Below the pieces are notes generated by a model that searched no databases, had not been told where the DNA came from, and saw only the letters and a list, made by a program, of their open reading frames with translations. Position numbers and translations under genes: made by a program. 64,000 bases of DNA from the NCBI GenBank assembly GCA_004794655.1, contig SMMW01000145.1:2713749-2777748 (forward strand), in the 5' to 3' direction. The DNA comes from Marisa cornuarietis. Lineage: Eukaryota > Mollusca > Gastropoda > Architaenioglossa > Ampullariidae. Of this stretch, positions 1-12,900 are shown one piece after another; position 1 is the first letter of the stretch; every line of letters starts with the position of its first letter.

Positions 1-1735
1 ACTTCCCATCTGTATGAATCATGCAGTTAGGGATAAACTAACCATTTTCTTTTTTTTTTGATAAGGCTTATTAATTTTTCTTCTCTAAAGTTAAGCTTTA
101 GCAGGTCTATTATAATCAACAGTTATTTTTAGAGAAAATTTATACTCATGTCTTGTATCATAACATTTTTGACATTTTATTTTTAAGATTAGAATATTCT
201 AATTGAATGTTCATCCACCAATATAACTTAAAACTTCTGAAATCCATGGGTCAGTTTTAATTACAGTAGGTTAAAAGTCAGGGTTCAATCTTAGTGACTA
301 TATATATATATATATATCTTGATTTTTATGCCTATATATGACAATCTAAACTGTCATGAACTAAAAATAATGCTATATTAAATTTGTATTGATTATCAAT
401 GTTTGTTAAAGGTACAAAACAAGAATGCACACAGTTATAGACCTCAACTTACATCTAAAATTCAGCATTCGATTTTTCCACAAAACAGAATGGATACTAT
501 ACATCTTATATGTAAGATATTTATATCATAGTATAAAATATTATCTTTATATAACACAGAGTTAGACTAATATGAGAATGAGCTTAATGAAGACCCATGG
601 TGCAAAGGCCTTGTTAAAGAATTGATCGAGTGATTTCGGTACAGGCGGCTCATCCATCAACTGTTATAAACACAACTGACTTAGTTTTGCAATTCGACAA
701 CTAACAGAACTAGCACAAATGGACTCTCAGCAATGAAAAAATGTGAATAACTTACTACTTTATTTCCATATTTATCATAGGGCGCATTCAGATTTTTTTA
801 ACACTAGCTCAATAATGTCTTGGCCTTATAGTTTTCGAATCTCACGAAACTGGCGGTTTTGTTTACCCCAACTAAGGGAAGTCACTCACAGGTGATGACG
901 TCAACCTACAAGGCCTAATTCAGACGCTAGAGACTGAATGCAGTATGTTGGAAGTCTGAAGGTTAAGAAATGTACCAGAAGGTGTGAGCATTGTTTTCAC
1001 CCACAGTAGGCTAGCCAATCATTTGGAACTTATCATCAGGAGAAAAGGTCATTTTTGCTGTGATCTCCAAAGGAATTGTGTACCCTGTCCTGGATGAGAT
1101 AAAACATTCTGGTGTTAGTGATATCTATCTTTTCATGATAGTCTTATGTAAAATTTATTCCTAGTACTTTAGTATTGTGTAAAATCTTTTGGAGCAAGCA
1201 AGATTTAACAGTTTGGTGCATATAGTGCTTATAGACTTTTTACTGAGAACATGAGAAAGGAAAAACCTTTTTTAATAACTTGAAGTAACTGTAGATGGAT
1301 GAATATGATAGCAGATAATGGAAGAAAGACAGGTATATTTAAGTAAAGTATGAGCTACAAGTTTAAACTAAGAAGCACGAGTTTGCTTCACGTATGACTT
1401 TTGTGGCAATGTCTATTACCTTTCTGGCTGTGACCATTTTGCCACTTGGTTTTTACCTCGCTATAGTTTTGTGTATGAGACAGGTGCTGCTTGGCCATAG
1501 ATGACATTTGTTTATAACTAGTTAGGATTGTTTGTGCATCACTATCTTGTGAAAGTCCTTGGCCGGGTACAGCAACCTGGTCTAAGAATGTTATCTTGAA
1601 TAAATGTGTTGTGAGAGGCATGAACCTGTGACAACTGTATAATAGCTCAATAAGCACAGTACTGCTGGATACCGAAAGGGAGTTTACTTTCCCACAACAG
1701 TAGGCATACATCACAGGTGCCCCCCCCTTCACTTA
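1..1735. other. A/T-rich intergenic DNA, no gene seen
   Basis: No open frame with recognisable homology, splice structure or RNA gene was found. There is a short (TA)n run near 299-318. The one longer frame on the minus strand (1388-1732) has low-complexity composition and no family resemblance. The stretch simply precedes the RTE-like LINE relic that starts near 1740. Confidence 0.6.
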
Positions 1736-1739
1736 TGCT

Positions 1740-2400
1740 GTTCAACATCATCTTGGAGAACATCATGTGTAAAAGACTCCAAAATCACCACACTTCCATT
1801 TCCATTGGAGGACAGCTGATTTGACATCAATTACTAACAAAGAACTTACCAACAGACTGAATGCATATGGAATGAAGACTAGTACTGATAAGAGTAAAGC
1901 CATTGTCATTGACAATGGCAAAGCAGAGATTTACATGAATGGGGTACGGTTCAAAGAGGTAAGCAGCTTTAAGTACTTAGGAGCCACCTTCTCCAAGGAT
2001 GGTACTTCCACAACACATCTCGATATTAGGATCACAATAGCAACAACTGCAGTGGCTAGGCTGGACAGGGTGTGGCACAGCCATAACATCAGGTCTGCTA
2101 CAAAATACAATCTGTACAAGCCCCTTATAGTACCGATTCTGCTTTATGGATGTGAAATATGGACCCTGCTCGCTGATATGGAGAGGAGAATCTATGGACT
2201 TGAGAACAAGTACCTGAGGAGGCTGCTCGGAACATGAAGCCAATGACGCTGTATGAAGCATTGTAGGACACCAGGAACCTATATTTACAACAGTCAAACA
2301 GCGCGAACTGATCTGGTTTGGCTGTGTGACCTGGGATGACACCCTGTCAAAGACTGTCTTTCAAGGGTGAGGGTGCTCAATACTTTCATCTCTATAAAGT
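1740..2400 (+). mobile_element. RTE-like LINE relic: reverse transcriptase C-terminal part
   Basis: The frame 1821-2237 encodes the thumb and post-RT part of a non-LTR reverse transcriptase: AYGMKTSTDKSKAIV, then FKYLGATFSKDGTST, then ILLYGCEIWTL and a conserved ENKYLRRLL block. Upstream, 1740-1815 still reads LFNIILENIM-like RT sequence in another frame, with the catalytic FADD stretch lost. Stops and frameshifts interrupt it after 2237, where a weaker continuation runs to about 2400. This protein type is common in mollusc genomes and is usually placed near RTE. The clade name is from memory of the family, not a search. It is a dead fragment upstream of the SIDT gene in the same orientation. 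Confidence 0.7.
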
Positions 2401-2990
2401 ATAAACCATTAAAGGGCCTCACTTGTAGGCAGATTTGTGCACTATCTTTTTATTATTTCTATGTTTAAAATAAGTTGAACTTTTCTAAATGTTGGTAAAT
2501 GACTGCAAGCAGTAAGATAAACACCTACCGGGATCCACCAAAACATGCAGTATGTGTATGTTCGCTTATGCAGCCATCTTTTTGAACAGAAGCTCACCTG
2601 TCTAAAGCTACCCTCATAAGAGGAGATTTTGGAAATGGAGTCAAACCTTCAATTGACAAAGATTTGGGAATCGAGTGACTTGGGGATTTGACCCCGGCCT
2701 TGTATTACGCGTCTGTTATCTAACAATAACAGTCAGTAAAGCCACAAAGCATCTGGTCACTTTTTCTTTTTTTTGCTCTAAAGACAGCCAAAACAAAAAA
2801 ATGGAAAAGCAATAGTAAAGATATAAATAGTTACTTTCTCCCTACAATACTGTTGGAAAATATTCCCAGATCGCTGTATTTGAGATGCGGAACCGAAACT
2901 TGACATGCGACTCTATCATGTGATGGTCGTATTTCAGCTGTAATTGCGAGAGTTGCGTTTGGTCTTCGTTTTTAATTTGTGAAATTTGCA

Positions 2991-3010
2991 ATTTTCATTT
3001 ATTTACAGGA
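2991..3010 (+). promoter_or_regulatory. Possible splice acceptor just before the SIDT start codon
   Basis: A pyrimidine-rich stretch ending TTATTTACAG lies directly before GA-ATG at 3011. This looks like a true 3' splice site, so the SIDT start codon may sit at the beginning of a second exon, with an untranslated first exon further upstream (2.4-2.98 kb or beyond the RTE relic). No TATA box or initiator could be assigned. Alternatively the ATG exon is the first exon and the match is chance. Confidence 0.4.
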
Positions 3011-3247
3011 ATGGATGTTCTATTCAAGACAGCTGTGATTACATTAATCACATTCAACTCACAATTGTTCGGACACTCGCATCTTCAAGACGATCGTGTT
3101 AATTACTTTGTCGACAACAAAGACAGCAGTATGCAGTTGCAGATTAAGACAGAGATAATTGATGCACAATTTAGTACCCTTTATATTAAAAACGTGAGTC
3201 TGGAGCAGCAGTATTTATTTGTCTATAACTACAACGAAACCAACAAG
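3011..3247 (+). CDS. Sidt: SIDT exon 1 (residues 1-79): signal peptide and N-terminus
   Basis: Begins at the first ATG after the acceptor-like TTTACAG. The N-terminus has a hydrophobic stretch ([18 protein letters not shown]) that reads as a signal peptide, followed by a polar extracellular segment with Asn-glycosylation-like sites (KNVS, YNET). It ends in phase 0 at AACAAG before a GTTAGT donor. Confidence 0.85.
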
Positions 3248-6200
3248 GTTAGTCAAATGTCATTGTTTTTGTTTTGGCTTGTGTTAAAAATATAACATTT
3301 TATGTATGCACAACGTGACAAAATACAAAAGAAAAAAACTGATTTGATTATTTTTATTTTCTGACAAATATTTATCATAGTTAACTAAAATTTACACTTA
3401 CAGGCTGTCATCTCTCCCAACTCCCACTACACCAAGTGCGTGTGTGTAATTATGTTCTCTGTATGTGTGTTCTCTTGAACCTAGCTGTTATATAATCAGA
3501 GTTATATAATCAGTACAATCACATATTGTACAAAGGTGTTACACAGCTGGCCTAGAGTTATATATCAGTACCGTCCCCTTGTACATAGCGGAGTGCTGAG
3601 CAGATTCAACAGAGGTAGGTGGAGTATGGCTTTATAAACTTCCTGTATGAAGCAGATAATATGGATAGTTAGGGTTTTGAAAGAGGTGGGTGGGATATGG
3701 AGTTATAGACCCTTTATGAACCAGATGATATAGATCAGGGTTTTGACAGAGGTGGGCGGTAAGGATCCTGGTGTTGTATGCCACCAGAGTAATGCATTTG
3801 TTCCGACCTTCTTTCTTTTTGAGTGCTGAGAATTAAGTAAAGAAAGCCTTATAGTCTAAGTCTGCTGGTTTCTGAGCCTTTTGTTTTTGGATAGTACAGA
3901 AGAAAAGCACTTTTCTTTCCAGACAACAGCAGTACGTATTTCTGCATCCAGCAAAGAAGCTGAAGGCATCTTCCCTATTACTTTTGTTGTTCGTCAGCAA
4001 GAGGGTATTCTTTCTTGGCAGGTCCCTGTGTATATCGATTATGTGTAAGTATATTATATGATGTGATGTGGTGATGTATGTTGCTTACATTATAAGTTGT
4101 TGCAAAAAAAATGCAAATTTCTTAAGTAACTTAACTATGTGGTTATATGAAACTCTGGTGGGAATATGGCTGTCTATATATACCTTTATGTCTGAAATGG
4201 CAATGAAATCCAATTTAAAGTGTGATGATTCTAACAACTGGAGTGGAGCATGGCCTAATGATACCTCATTTACACAAAGCTTTCACCCTTCACACGCCCA
4301 CTTAGTCGCATCGCACGCTCCTGCACAGGTAATTTCTTTCACTCGCATGTGCAACCAACAACTGACAAAACAGTTACAAAAACGATTCAAATGAATGTTA
4401 TTAGCTAAAAAGGTCAAACACAAAATCAAATAGTTATGCCCCTATCTTTCAATGGCAAATAGTAACAATAAGTGTCATATATATATATATACACACACAT
4501 GCTCAAACACAGGATTCTGTCCTTATACAAAAGTTTTTGGCTGTTTGAAATCACACTTGTACACCCCTGGGACATGGCCAGTTCATTTCCTCACAAAGGA
4601 AAATGGCAGTGCCACTCACCTACCTGCCTTGATGATTCACAGAAGGACAGTGGGTAAGTTGATCATGGCGCATCACTTTCACCGCTGTCGACCACTCCTG
4701 GCCTCAGTCATTGCCTGCCTAACATTAATTGCTCCAAGCAATGAATGACAGGGGTGACGATCCGATAGGTGTCTCCCACAGATGGCAAGAAGTTGGGCCA
4801 GTGGTACGATGGAATTCACCAGCCACTGCCTTGCATTGCATGCTGACTGCAAGGAACAACAGTGATGATGATACAGTTGACCAGTGTCGGTGCACTTCAC
4901 TTTTTCTTGTCCTGGGAGAAGCAGCAGCACACAATTTTTCTTTCTTTGCACAAATTTGACTGCTAGTGCCAGCAGGTAGTGATCTATGCTCGAAAAGAAC
5001 GAGTCCCACTCCTTCAAACCTGCTGCCTATGGCTGTTGAACACTCAGAGACCCTAATTGTCTTCTTATAAAGTACTAGGAAAGGCACCTATCACTTACCT
5101 GTTCCAGATTATAAAGCTAACTGGACAGTTGACCAGGTGATCCTGCTTCCAAACCAAAACAACCATAAACTACCCACGCATGTCAGCCATAAAAGGGAAC
5201 ACAAAGCCGCAAGCCTTTCAAATCTCAGACGTACCCTGCCTCTACCTATGCTTTTTTGTAACTCTATACCCTACCTCTCTCTTTTCCCATCTCTAAGCCA
5301 CGGTCAACCGCATACATCACCGTGGCCTGTCAGTCATTAAAATAGGCTTTCCTTTAGTGACCACTACGCTGCCCGCCATGCACGTACAATTAACATTCTT
5401 TACTGACCATTTTGTTCTAGCCTTGAACCATGCTGGTTCATGACCCTTTGGCGTGACGCTTGACGCGTCTGACAGTACCTTGTCTAGCTGAAATGAAAGA
5501 ATTTGTTTTATGCAGTTACACAGAGGATCAGTTTGTATACAGTCATATGGTGTTTCAGTTATAAATTCCAGTTTGTGGATCGCACTCTTTGTCCCATGGA
5601 TAAGACCAGGAGGCTGAACATGACAGCACAGCAGCACATTTTTGTTGATGTGGCCACCATGTCTGACAGTAATATCAGCTTCAGTCTCATGGCCAAGCTC
5701 TTGCCTGACTTTGAACTGATGTAAGTGAAATTGCCTCTACTGAAGTCTACTGCTGTCTTTGTGGAATCAGACTCTGAATAATTGTTATGCACTTGTCCTT
5801 TCTTAGTTGATAACTAAAATAACTTGTTGATGCAGAAAAGGTACCAACAGATGAGGAGAAAACAATAAATGTATATAAAAGGCCTGCTCTTTAAATGTTT
5901 GATATAACACTGATTGCAAAGGTACAATGGCAAAATATGAACAAAACTATCAAAGCTGCATAAGTAGTTTTATGACAGCAAACGAAGTTGGGTGTTTAAT
6001 TAGACTTTTTCATGGTGACTTAAGTTTGACAATGAGCAGATATGATGTGACCAAAAATGTGCCATGAAGTGACTTAGATTTGATAATGAACAGACATGGT
6101 GTGACCAAAAATGTGACAACATCACCGTCACAGCCTCAGTATTACATGTACACCTTTCCTGAGGATGTTGACACAGTCTTGTTGAGGGTGACATCAGATG

Positions 6201-6946
6201 ATAACCTCTGTGCAGTTGTCTCAGTGCAGCAGATCAAGGTATGTAACTTACCATGAAAGCATGTTATACACTATTGGAATAAAGTGTAACCCAGTATGGT
6301 ACAATGCGTGTTGCAGACTATATAGCACAAAATATATGCTACAATGCATAAGGTGTTACAAATACTAATATCAGGAATGTAATACAATAAGATTTACAGA
6401 CTAATACTGTAATAGTAAAAATGTAATACAATAAATAATATGTTACTAACACTTACTGTAAAATGTACTACAATAAATAAGATGTTACAGACTAACACTG
6501 TAACAGCAGAAATGTAATACAGTAAATAAGATTTACAGACTACTTAACAATAGAACTATGGATGAAATATTCAGGATTCTATAACATTCTAGAAGCACAC
6601 CAAAAGGAAAGAGATGGGAAATTTAAACTATACTGGCTCATGTTTGGTGGAAGCTCTTTATGAAGGATTGTTTTTTTTATTTGTTTGTTAACAATTTCTA
6701 TTTAATTCAGTGTCCTGTGATGGATCTGGACAACAACATTGGCTATGAGGGGAAGCATCAAACTATGACTACACAAGCTGCAATGTTTCTCCAGGTATGT
6801 GTACCGGGGGTTTCATGGTGTGTGTATACAATACAGTACAGCTTTATTAATCCACAAGGGCTATTCCAGATAGTACTCATACTGGCAATGTATAGAGATA
6901 AATACATATACATGTTTAAATAATTTCTCTCACACACACACACTAC

Positions 6947-6993
<47 letters not shown>

Positions 6994-9900
6994 TTCATAG
7001 CAGCAATAGATACACTTGGTGACCTTAGGTCGCCTCATGTTAGTACAGGATCATGGCCAGTAGAGTTAATCAAGTAAGTGGCACGTGGAATGAATGAGTT
7101 GGTTGGAATGAATGATGATTGGTTCTACATACAGGCATTGCCTACCTACAGCCAGACCGCAAGATTGAAAACTCACATGCCAATACATGATCAGAAATAT
7201 GATGTAGGATGCCTTCCTAAGGATTTGCTGATGACATAAGGGTGCCAAGTCCCTCTGTCTCATGGTGTGACATACGTGCAAGTGCATATGAATGTGTGTT
7301 TCAGTACAAGGATGCATAGTGTATGTACAAAGCAATGAATACCATTAGATGTATTCTTTATGATGAATGTAGTTAATGCTAATGATACTGTTGAATTCTG
7401 TATGTGTGTGTGTGTGTGGACATTCATACATGTGTATGTACAGAAAAGCAACTATCAACAATTTGCTGCCTTCTATGTGGTCATCGTGGTCAAGCCCATT
7501 AATGCAGACTGCTCAGTGCAAGATATCATTCGTCGTGCTGAACCTGAGGGTGTGACAAGCAAGAATATCTCTATAGTGATCACACGCACAATCCCAAGTG
7601 AGTGTAGCCTCACCATCACCAGATGGCACCAGTTACAGCTGGGGGCATTACTGTGGTAATTGTGGTCAGTAGATAATTACAAGTAAACCAAAGTCAGGAA
7701 GAAGACCAGTGCAGGGAAGAAATTAAAATAGTTGTCGATGTATAACAGTTAAGGAAAGAGAAAATAAGCCAGCCATTGCACTAAAGAGTCTAGTGTTGTT
7801 TTACAAAAGTAATCTTGAAATGTTAGCCATTGTGAGGGAAAGAAGTTATAATTAAAAGTCTGTTATGAGAGAGTCATAGGCAGGTCTCTTGCTGTACTTG
7901 AATGAAGGAAGAGTTCTGCACATTTTCAGTGATAGTCTTTTTCTTCATAAGAATAACAAAAATATTTGAACCACTGTCCTAACCTTCTACTGAATAGAGA
8001 TAGCTCCCAACAATTTCACATTTTGTAGAAAGTGTTCTCTGTACTATTTTTTTTAACAGCATTGTAGATTGTGGTTTATATGTTGTTTATAGGTTATATA
8101 TATATTTTTTGACAGTTTAGCTGTTCTTTTTGTGTGGTGTGTTATGCTACGTAGCTGTGTCTAATTTGTTAATTGTGTGTTTCCTAGGTTCACAGTTCTA
8201 CAGGCTATATTCAGCATAGGTTAGGTTTTTTTAACATAGTTATTGTGTTTCTTAGCTTTGCAGCACTACAGGGGTATATTTAACATAGAATAGCTTTTTA
8301 TATAGTTATTATGTATTTCTAAGTTCACAGTACTACAAGGCTAGATTAGATTTTTATATAGGCATTATATGTTTTTTAGGTTCACAGTACTACAAGGCTA
8401 TATTCAGCGCTCTTAGTATTTTCTTAGGGTTTTACATAGTTGCTGCCATCATTGGCTGCATCTATCATGGCTGGTAAGTAGCAGTTAACTTTTTTGGTGC
8501 TGTCCTTATAAGTATGAGAGAAATTTCCACCACTAATGTTAGCATTATCAGCACCACCGCCATCACCACCAAGAAACATCTACAACATTAAGTAATCACA
8601 GCCCCAGAAAATCTGTCACACGTCTGTATACTAATGACCACTACAATTAGAAACTCTTAAAGATCATTAGGCATGCACAGAGTTTTTGTATGCAAAACAC
8701 GTCAGTCATGAGTATATTAAACTAACCCGGATATGCAATGAGAGGGTATTGTTGTTGGAAAGAGACCAGTGCACTGTAGGAAATAAGTGGTTCATCAGCA
8801 AGTGCCTATTATCCCAGTGTTATACTTACACTAATTTTTATTAAAAATATGAATTCATCTGAAAGTGAAGCAAATTTTAATAAACATTCACAGTTTGAGT
8901 CAAGCATTCACAGGTGCAAACTGATTTATTGGGTTAAGTTAAATATTCATACATACATACAAGTAAACATTCTGAGATTTTGATTTATGAGATCAAATTA
9001 AACAAGAATCTCATATTTGCAGTGGATGTCACAGAAACATCATGGAATTGACCCATGCTGAGAAAGGTGAGAGAACACGTGCTTTGGGATAGAATGTTGA
9101 CAACTTAAAGGTGTATGTGCTATTTATTTTATGGACCTGAGGCTTTGGGTGAATGGTATCATTATCTGATGGTTAGTGGGCTTGGCGTTTGAGCTGATCA
9201 CTGCTGGCCTTGACCTGGCCCCCTTCCCCCTGCTGATGAAAAGGTTAGCAGGAGCAGACAGAGGATGCAGCTGTGCGTTCACCAGTTGTTTCCCCTGAAC
9301 TTGATGGCCAACATACTTGGCTGCTTCTGTTACCACTGTTCTAGACAATGAAATCCTTTTATCTTGTGTATATGCATTCTAACCCATTTGTGATCATGCA
9401 TATTTGCATGTGTCTTTGGTTCATGTCTTATGTAGATTACAGGCCCTTTATTAAAAATCTTTCTGTCACTGCTTATCAGTTACAGTCTGATTTGTTATCT
9501 GTATTGCTGTCTAAACATGTTAAAGAGTTTCTGTGGTTATGTTAAGTTCACTGGGCATAGTAGCAAATAAGGTAGATATGGAGGTTTGTACAGTCAATGT
9601 TCATTCTCTTATTTATTTACCTGATAGAAAAGCTTATGGGCTGTACCTCATCGCACATGACTGGAAGTGAAGAAGATAGCCAAGGGCATCAGTATTATGA
9701 TAGCCAAAGCAGCATGTTATCTGATGGCAATATCTCAGGTTTGGTTTTCATGTTGTCTGTTAGCACAAGTGAAAATTGTGATAAAGCCTGTTTTTCTGTA
9801 GTTTGTGTTGGTTGATTCTGTTGTGAGAGTAACCTGCCCTTGTGGCATTATGTTGCTTGATGGGGCAGCTCTACAATTTATCTATATTTCACTGTGTTTC

Positions 9901-12900
9901 ACTGATTTTTCTCTCATGTATTCTGCATTTTCTGCTTCCTAACTTGACAACATCTACTCTGGAATGTTTTTGGATTGCTTGCTCGTGGAAGAAGGACGTT
10001 TTCAAAGTTTTCTTTTGCTGGACTTTCTTCTGCCTACTACACCACGTGCTTCAACATGGCTACCAATCCTCTCTCCCGGCCTTTTGTTTCGACGCTCTCA
10101 GCACACCAGACAGGACGATGCACCCATCACAGTGTGTTCCCATACAAGAAAATTACCTACGGTAGGCATGAACTTTTATCCCTGAAGTTTAAGACTTCCA
10201 ATCGCTCATCAGTGCTTTGCGCCGTGCTTCGCACTTTGAACATTCACAGCCACTGTGATATTTCTCGAAAGAAAATACGCCGCCTGTTTCGTGGCGGCCG
10301 TCGGCGACACCAGCATCGGCGGGATCAAAGTGAACCAGTTGACATCATCACCCGTAACACCAGCTGGAAACACAACCGACCAACTGGGTTGAATAACTTT
10401 ACATGTCAGCGACCAAACCAACATGACCGGCTGAGAACAGTAGACTGCCATGTTTCCCGCACACAACTGAACACTCGCCTCCACGCTTTTCAACGCCCAG
10501 TTGGTATCGTCTGCACAACAGTCACTGAAATGAGTTGAAATCGTAGAATTTGTCACAGACCGCCACCTTGATATTTTCATCATCACTGAGATGTGGCTTA
10601 AACAGCGAGGTGACGAGAGGGTGTGTGTCGATCTTACTCCAGTGGGCTACTGCCTGAAATCTTTCCCCCACCCTACACATGGTGGTGGCATTGCTGTAAT
10701 CTACAGATCATCACTTGCCAAGTACCTGTCTTTTGCTACTGCCGTATCGTTTCCTCACACGTCTTTTGAATTTGTACAAGTCTCCTCTTCTTCATCCCCT
10801 CATTCTTCGATGCACCTGCTCCCTCTTTTTGAAATCTTAGAATTACCTATGACTAAACTGAAACTAAACGATGATAAAACAGAAGCCCTCTTGTGTCATA
10901 GAAGAAGACGTCAACCTTCACTCGCTGGTCTGCCCAATCACATCAAGGTGGGCGAAACCAGCATCACCTTCACGTCATCCATTAGGAATCTGGGATTTAT
11001 TGTCACTGATAACATGACACTCGATAAACAAGTTACAGCTGTCTGTCAGTCTGTCTATTATGATAAACATGTTACAGCTGTCTGTCAGTCTGCCTATTAT
11101 GAGCTCAATAAGATCAGTGCCATCTGTCATTTTCTCTCTACACACGCTACCAACACTCTTGTCTGTGCGTTTGTTCTTTCTCGACATGACTACTGCAACT
11201 CCTTGCTGGCAGGCTGCCCCTCAAACCTCAATGAGAGACTCCAGAGAGTACAGAACTCCGCTGCATGTCTGGTACTTAGAGCAAGGAAACAGGACCATGT
11301 CACTCCTCTCCTTCGTTTTCTACACTGGCTGCCTGACTATTTCTCTGAACTTCTTTTCCCTTACATCTCCGGCCAGACAACTATGCTCTTCGTCGGATGA
11401 CCATATCCTAACTGTTCCTGTCATTAGAACAACAACATATGGTCACAGGATTTGCGGTTACTGTGCAGCAAAACAATGGAACTCTCTCCCTTTCCATATC
11501 CGCCACCTTCCTACAATTGAATCTTTCAAATCTGCACTGAAAACTCACCTCTTCCTTGAGCATTACTCCTAACACAGTCCACACAATGCTCCTCCTTCTT
11601 ACCCTCCCCCCTTCTGCTCTTGCTACTTTACCCATCTTTCTCTGCAGAATCACTATATTCTCTGTTCCTGTTACTTGGTGTCTTTTTGTGTTTTCCATCT
11701 TTGTTTTCTGTTTGTCGTCAGTATTGTCGTTTATTCTTCTGTCCCTCGTGTTCTATCCATGTAGTCCATGTCTCTTCCTTGTTTTAAGCGCTAAGAGCAT
11801 GCTCTTTATGAGTGTGAATATGCGCTATACAAATCTTCATTATTATTATTATTGTTCCAAAGACCAAAGTGCTACATTGTTATTGAATCCATTCAAGCTG
11901 TGAGAAAATGTAATCTTACTTTACTGTATTTGACTCCAAAAAATTGATGTGAAACCTGTCCTTTAACTGAATGATGATAACCTCTGAAACATGAAAGGAC
12001 ACCACTGCCAGGACCCAGTTTGATTTAATTTATATAATAGAGAAAAGATACTTTGTCTGAAAATAAAATTTATATAATAAATAGAGTAAAGGTAATGTGT
12101 CTGAAAGTAAAATTTGACTTTGATTTCTCAGATATAAAATGTTAAATTATCATGTTCCCTTTTTTGTTCATTTAGTTAGAAAGATTAAAAACAAAGGTGA
12201 TCCATTGTTACCAATGTAAATTTTTGAGAATAGACAGCTCAGACATTTAAATTTTGTCTGTGGATTTATCAGTAGGCATTTTATGTCTGCAGAGTGTGAA
12301 AACCAGCTTCAGACAAGATCTCAATTGTCAAGTTATGGTTCCATAATGAAGAATCCACTGTCGGAAAGCAACCATTCCGCAGGATCCAGTAACATGAATC
12401 CCACTGTTAGTACTTCATACAGAAGCAACATTGACAACAGTGATGATGAACTTGACACATCTGACGTTGACTTTCTACCTGATGCTGACTTTGAAAAAGA
12501 TGTCTTGAGGGCCAAGGTAAAGAGATTATTTTTCAGGAAATAAATATAGTTAAAGAGAAACATAAGTGTATCTTCTTCCTAACCCTAACCAGGTTATGGT
12601 TTATGTGTATAGTTATGTTGTTATTGGTACTGCTGTTATGGTTTATGTGTATAGTTATGCTGTCATTGGTACTGCTGTTATGGTTTATGTGTATAGTTAT
12701 GCTGTCATTGGTACTGCTGTTATGGTTTATGTGTATATTTATGTTGTTATTGGTACTGCTGTTATGGTTTACATGTATAGTTTGTCATTGGTACTGCTGT
12801 TATGGTTTATGTGTATAGTTATGTTTTCATTGGTACTGCTGTTATGGTTTATGTGTATAGTTATGTTGTCATTGGTACTGCTGTTATGGTTTATGTGTAT

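Noticed and set aside
4679..5087. Two overlapping minus-strand frames of 112-120 codons
   Set aside because: They lie in the diverged interspersed repeat in intron 2, have no recognisable domain and overlap each other in different frames.
9124..9348. 74-codon minus-strand frame in intron 8
   Set aside because: No domain recognised and no splice context; antisense to an intron of a well-supported gene.
10591..11400. 269-codon frame as a host gene within SIDT intron 9
   Set aside because: Its content is endonuclease and RT C-terminus of a CR1/L2-like LINE with an internal deletion, so it is listed as a mobile element.
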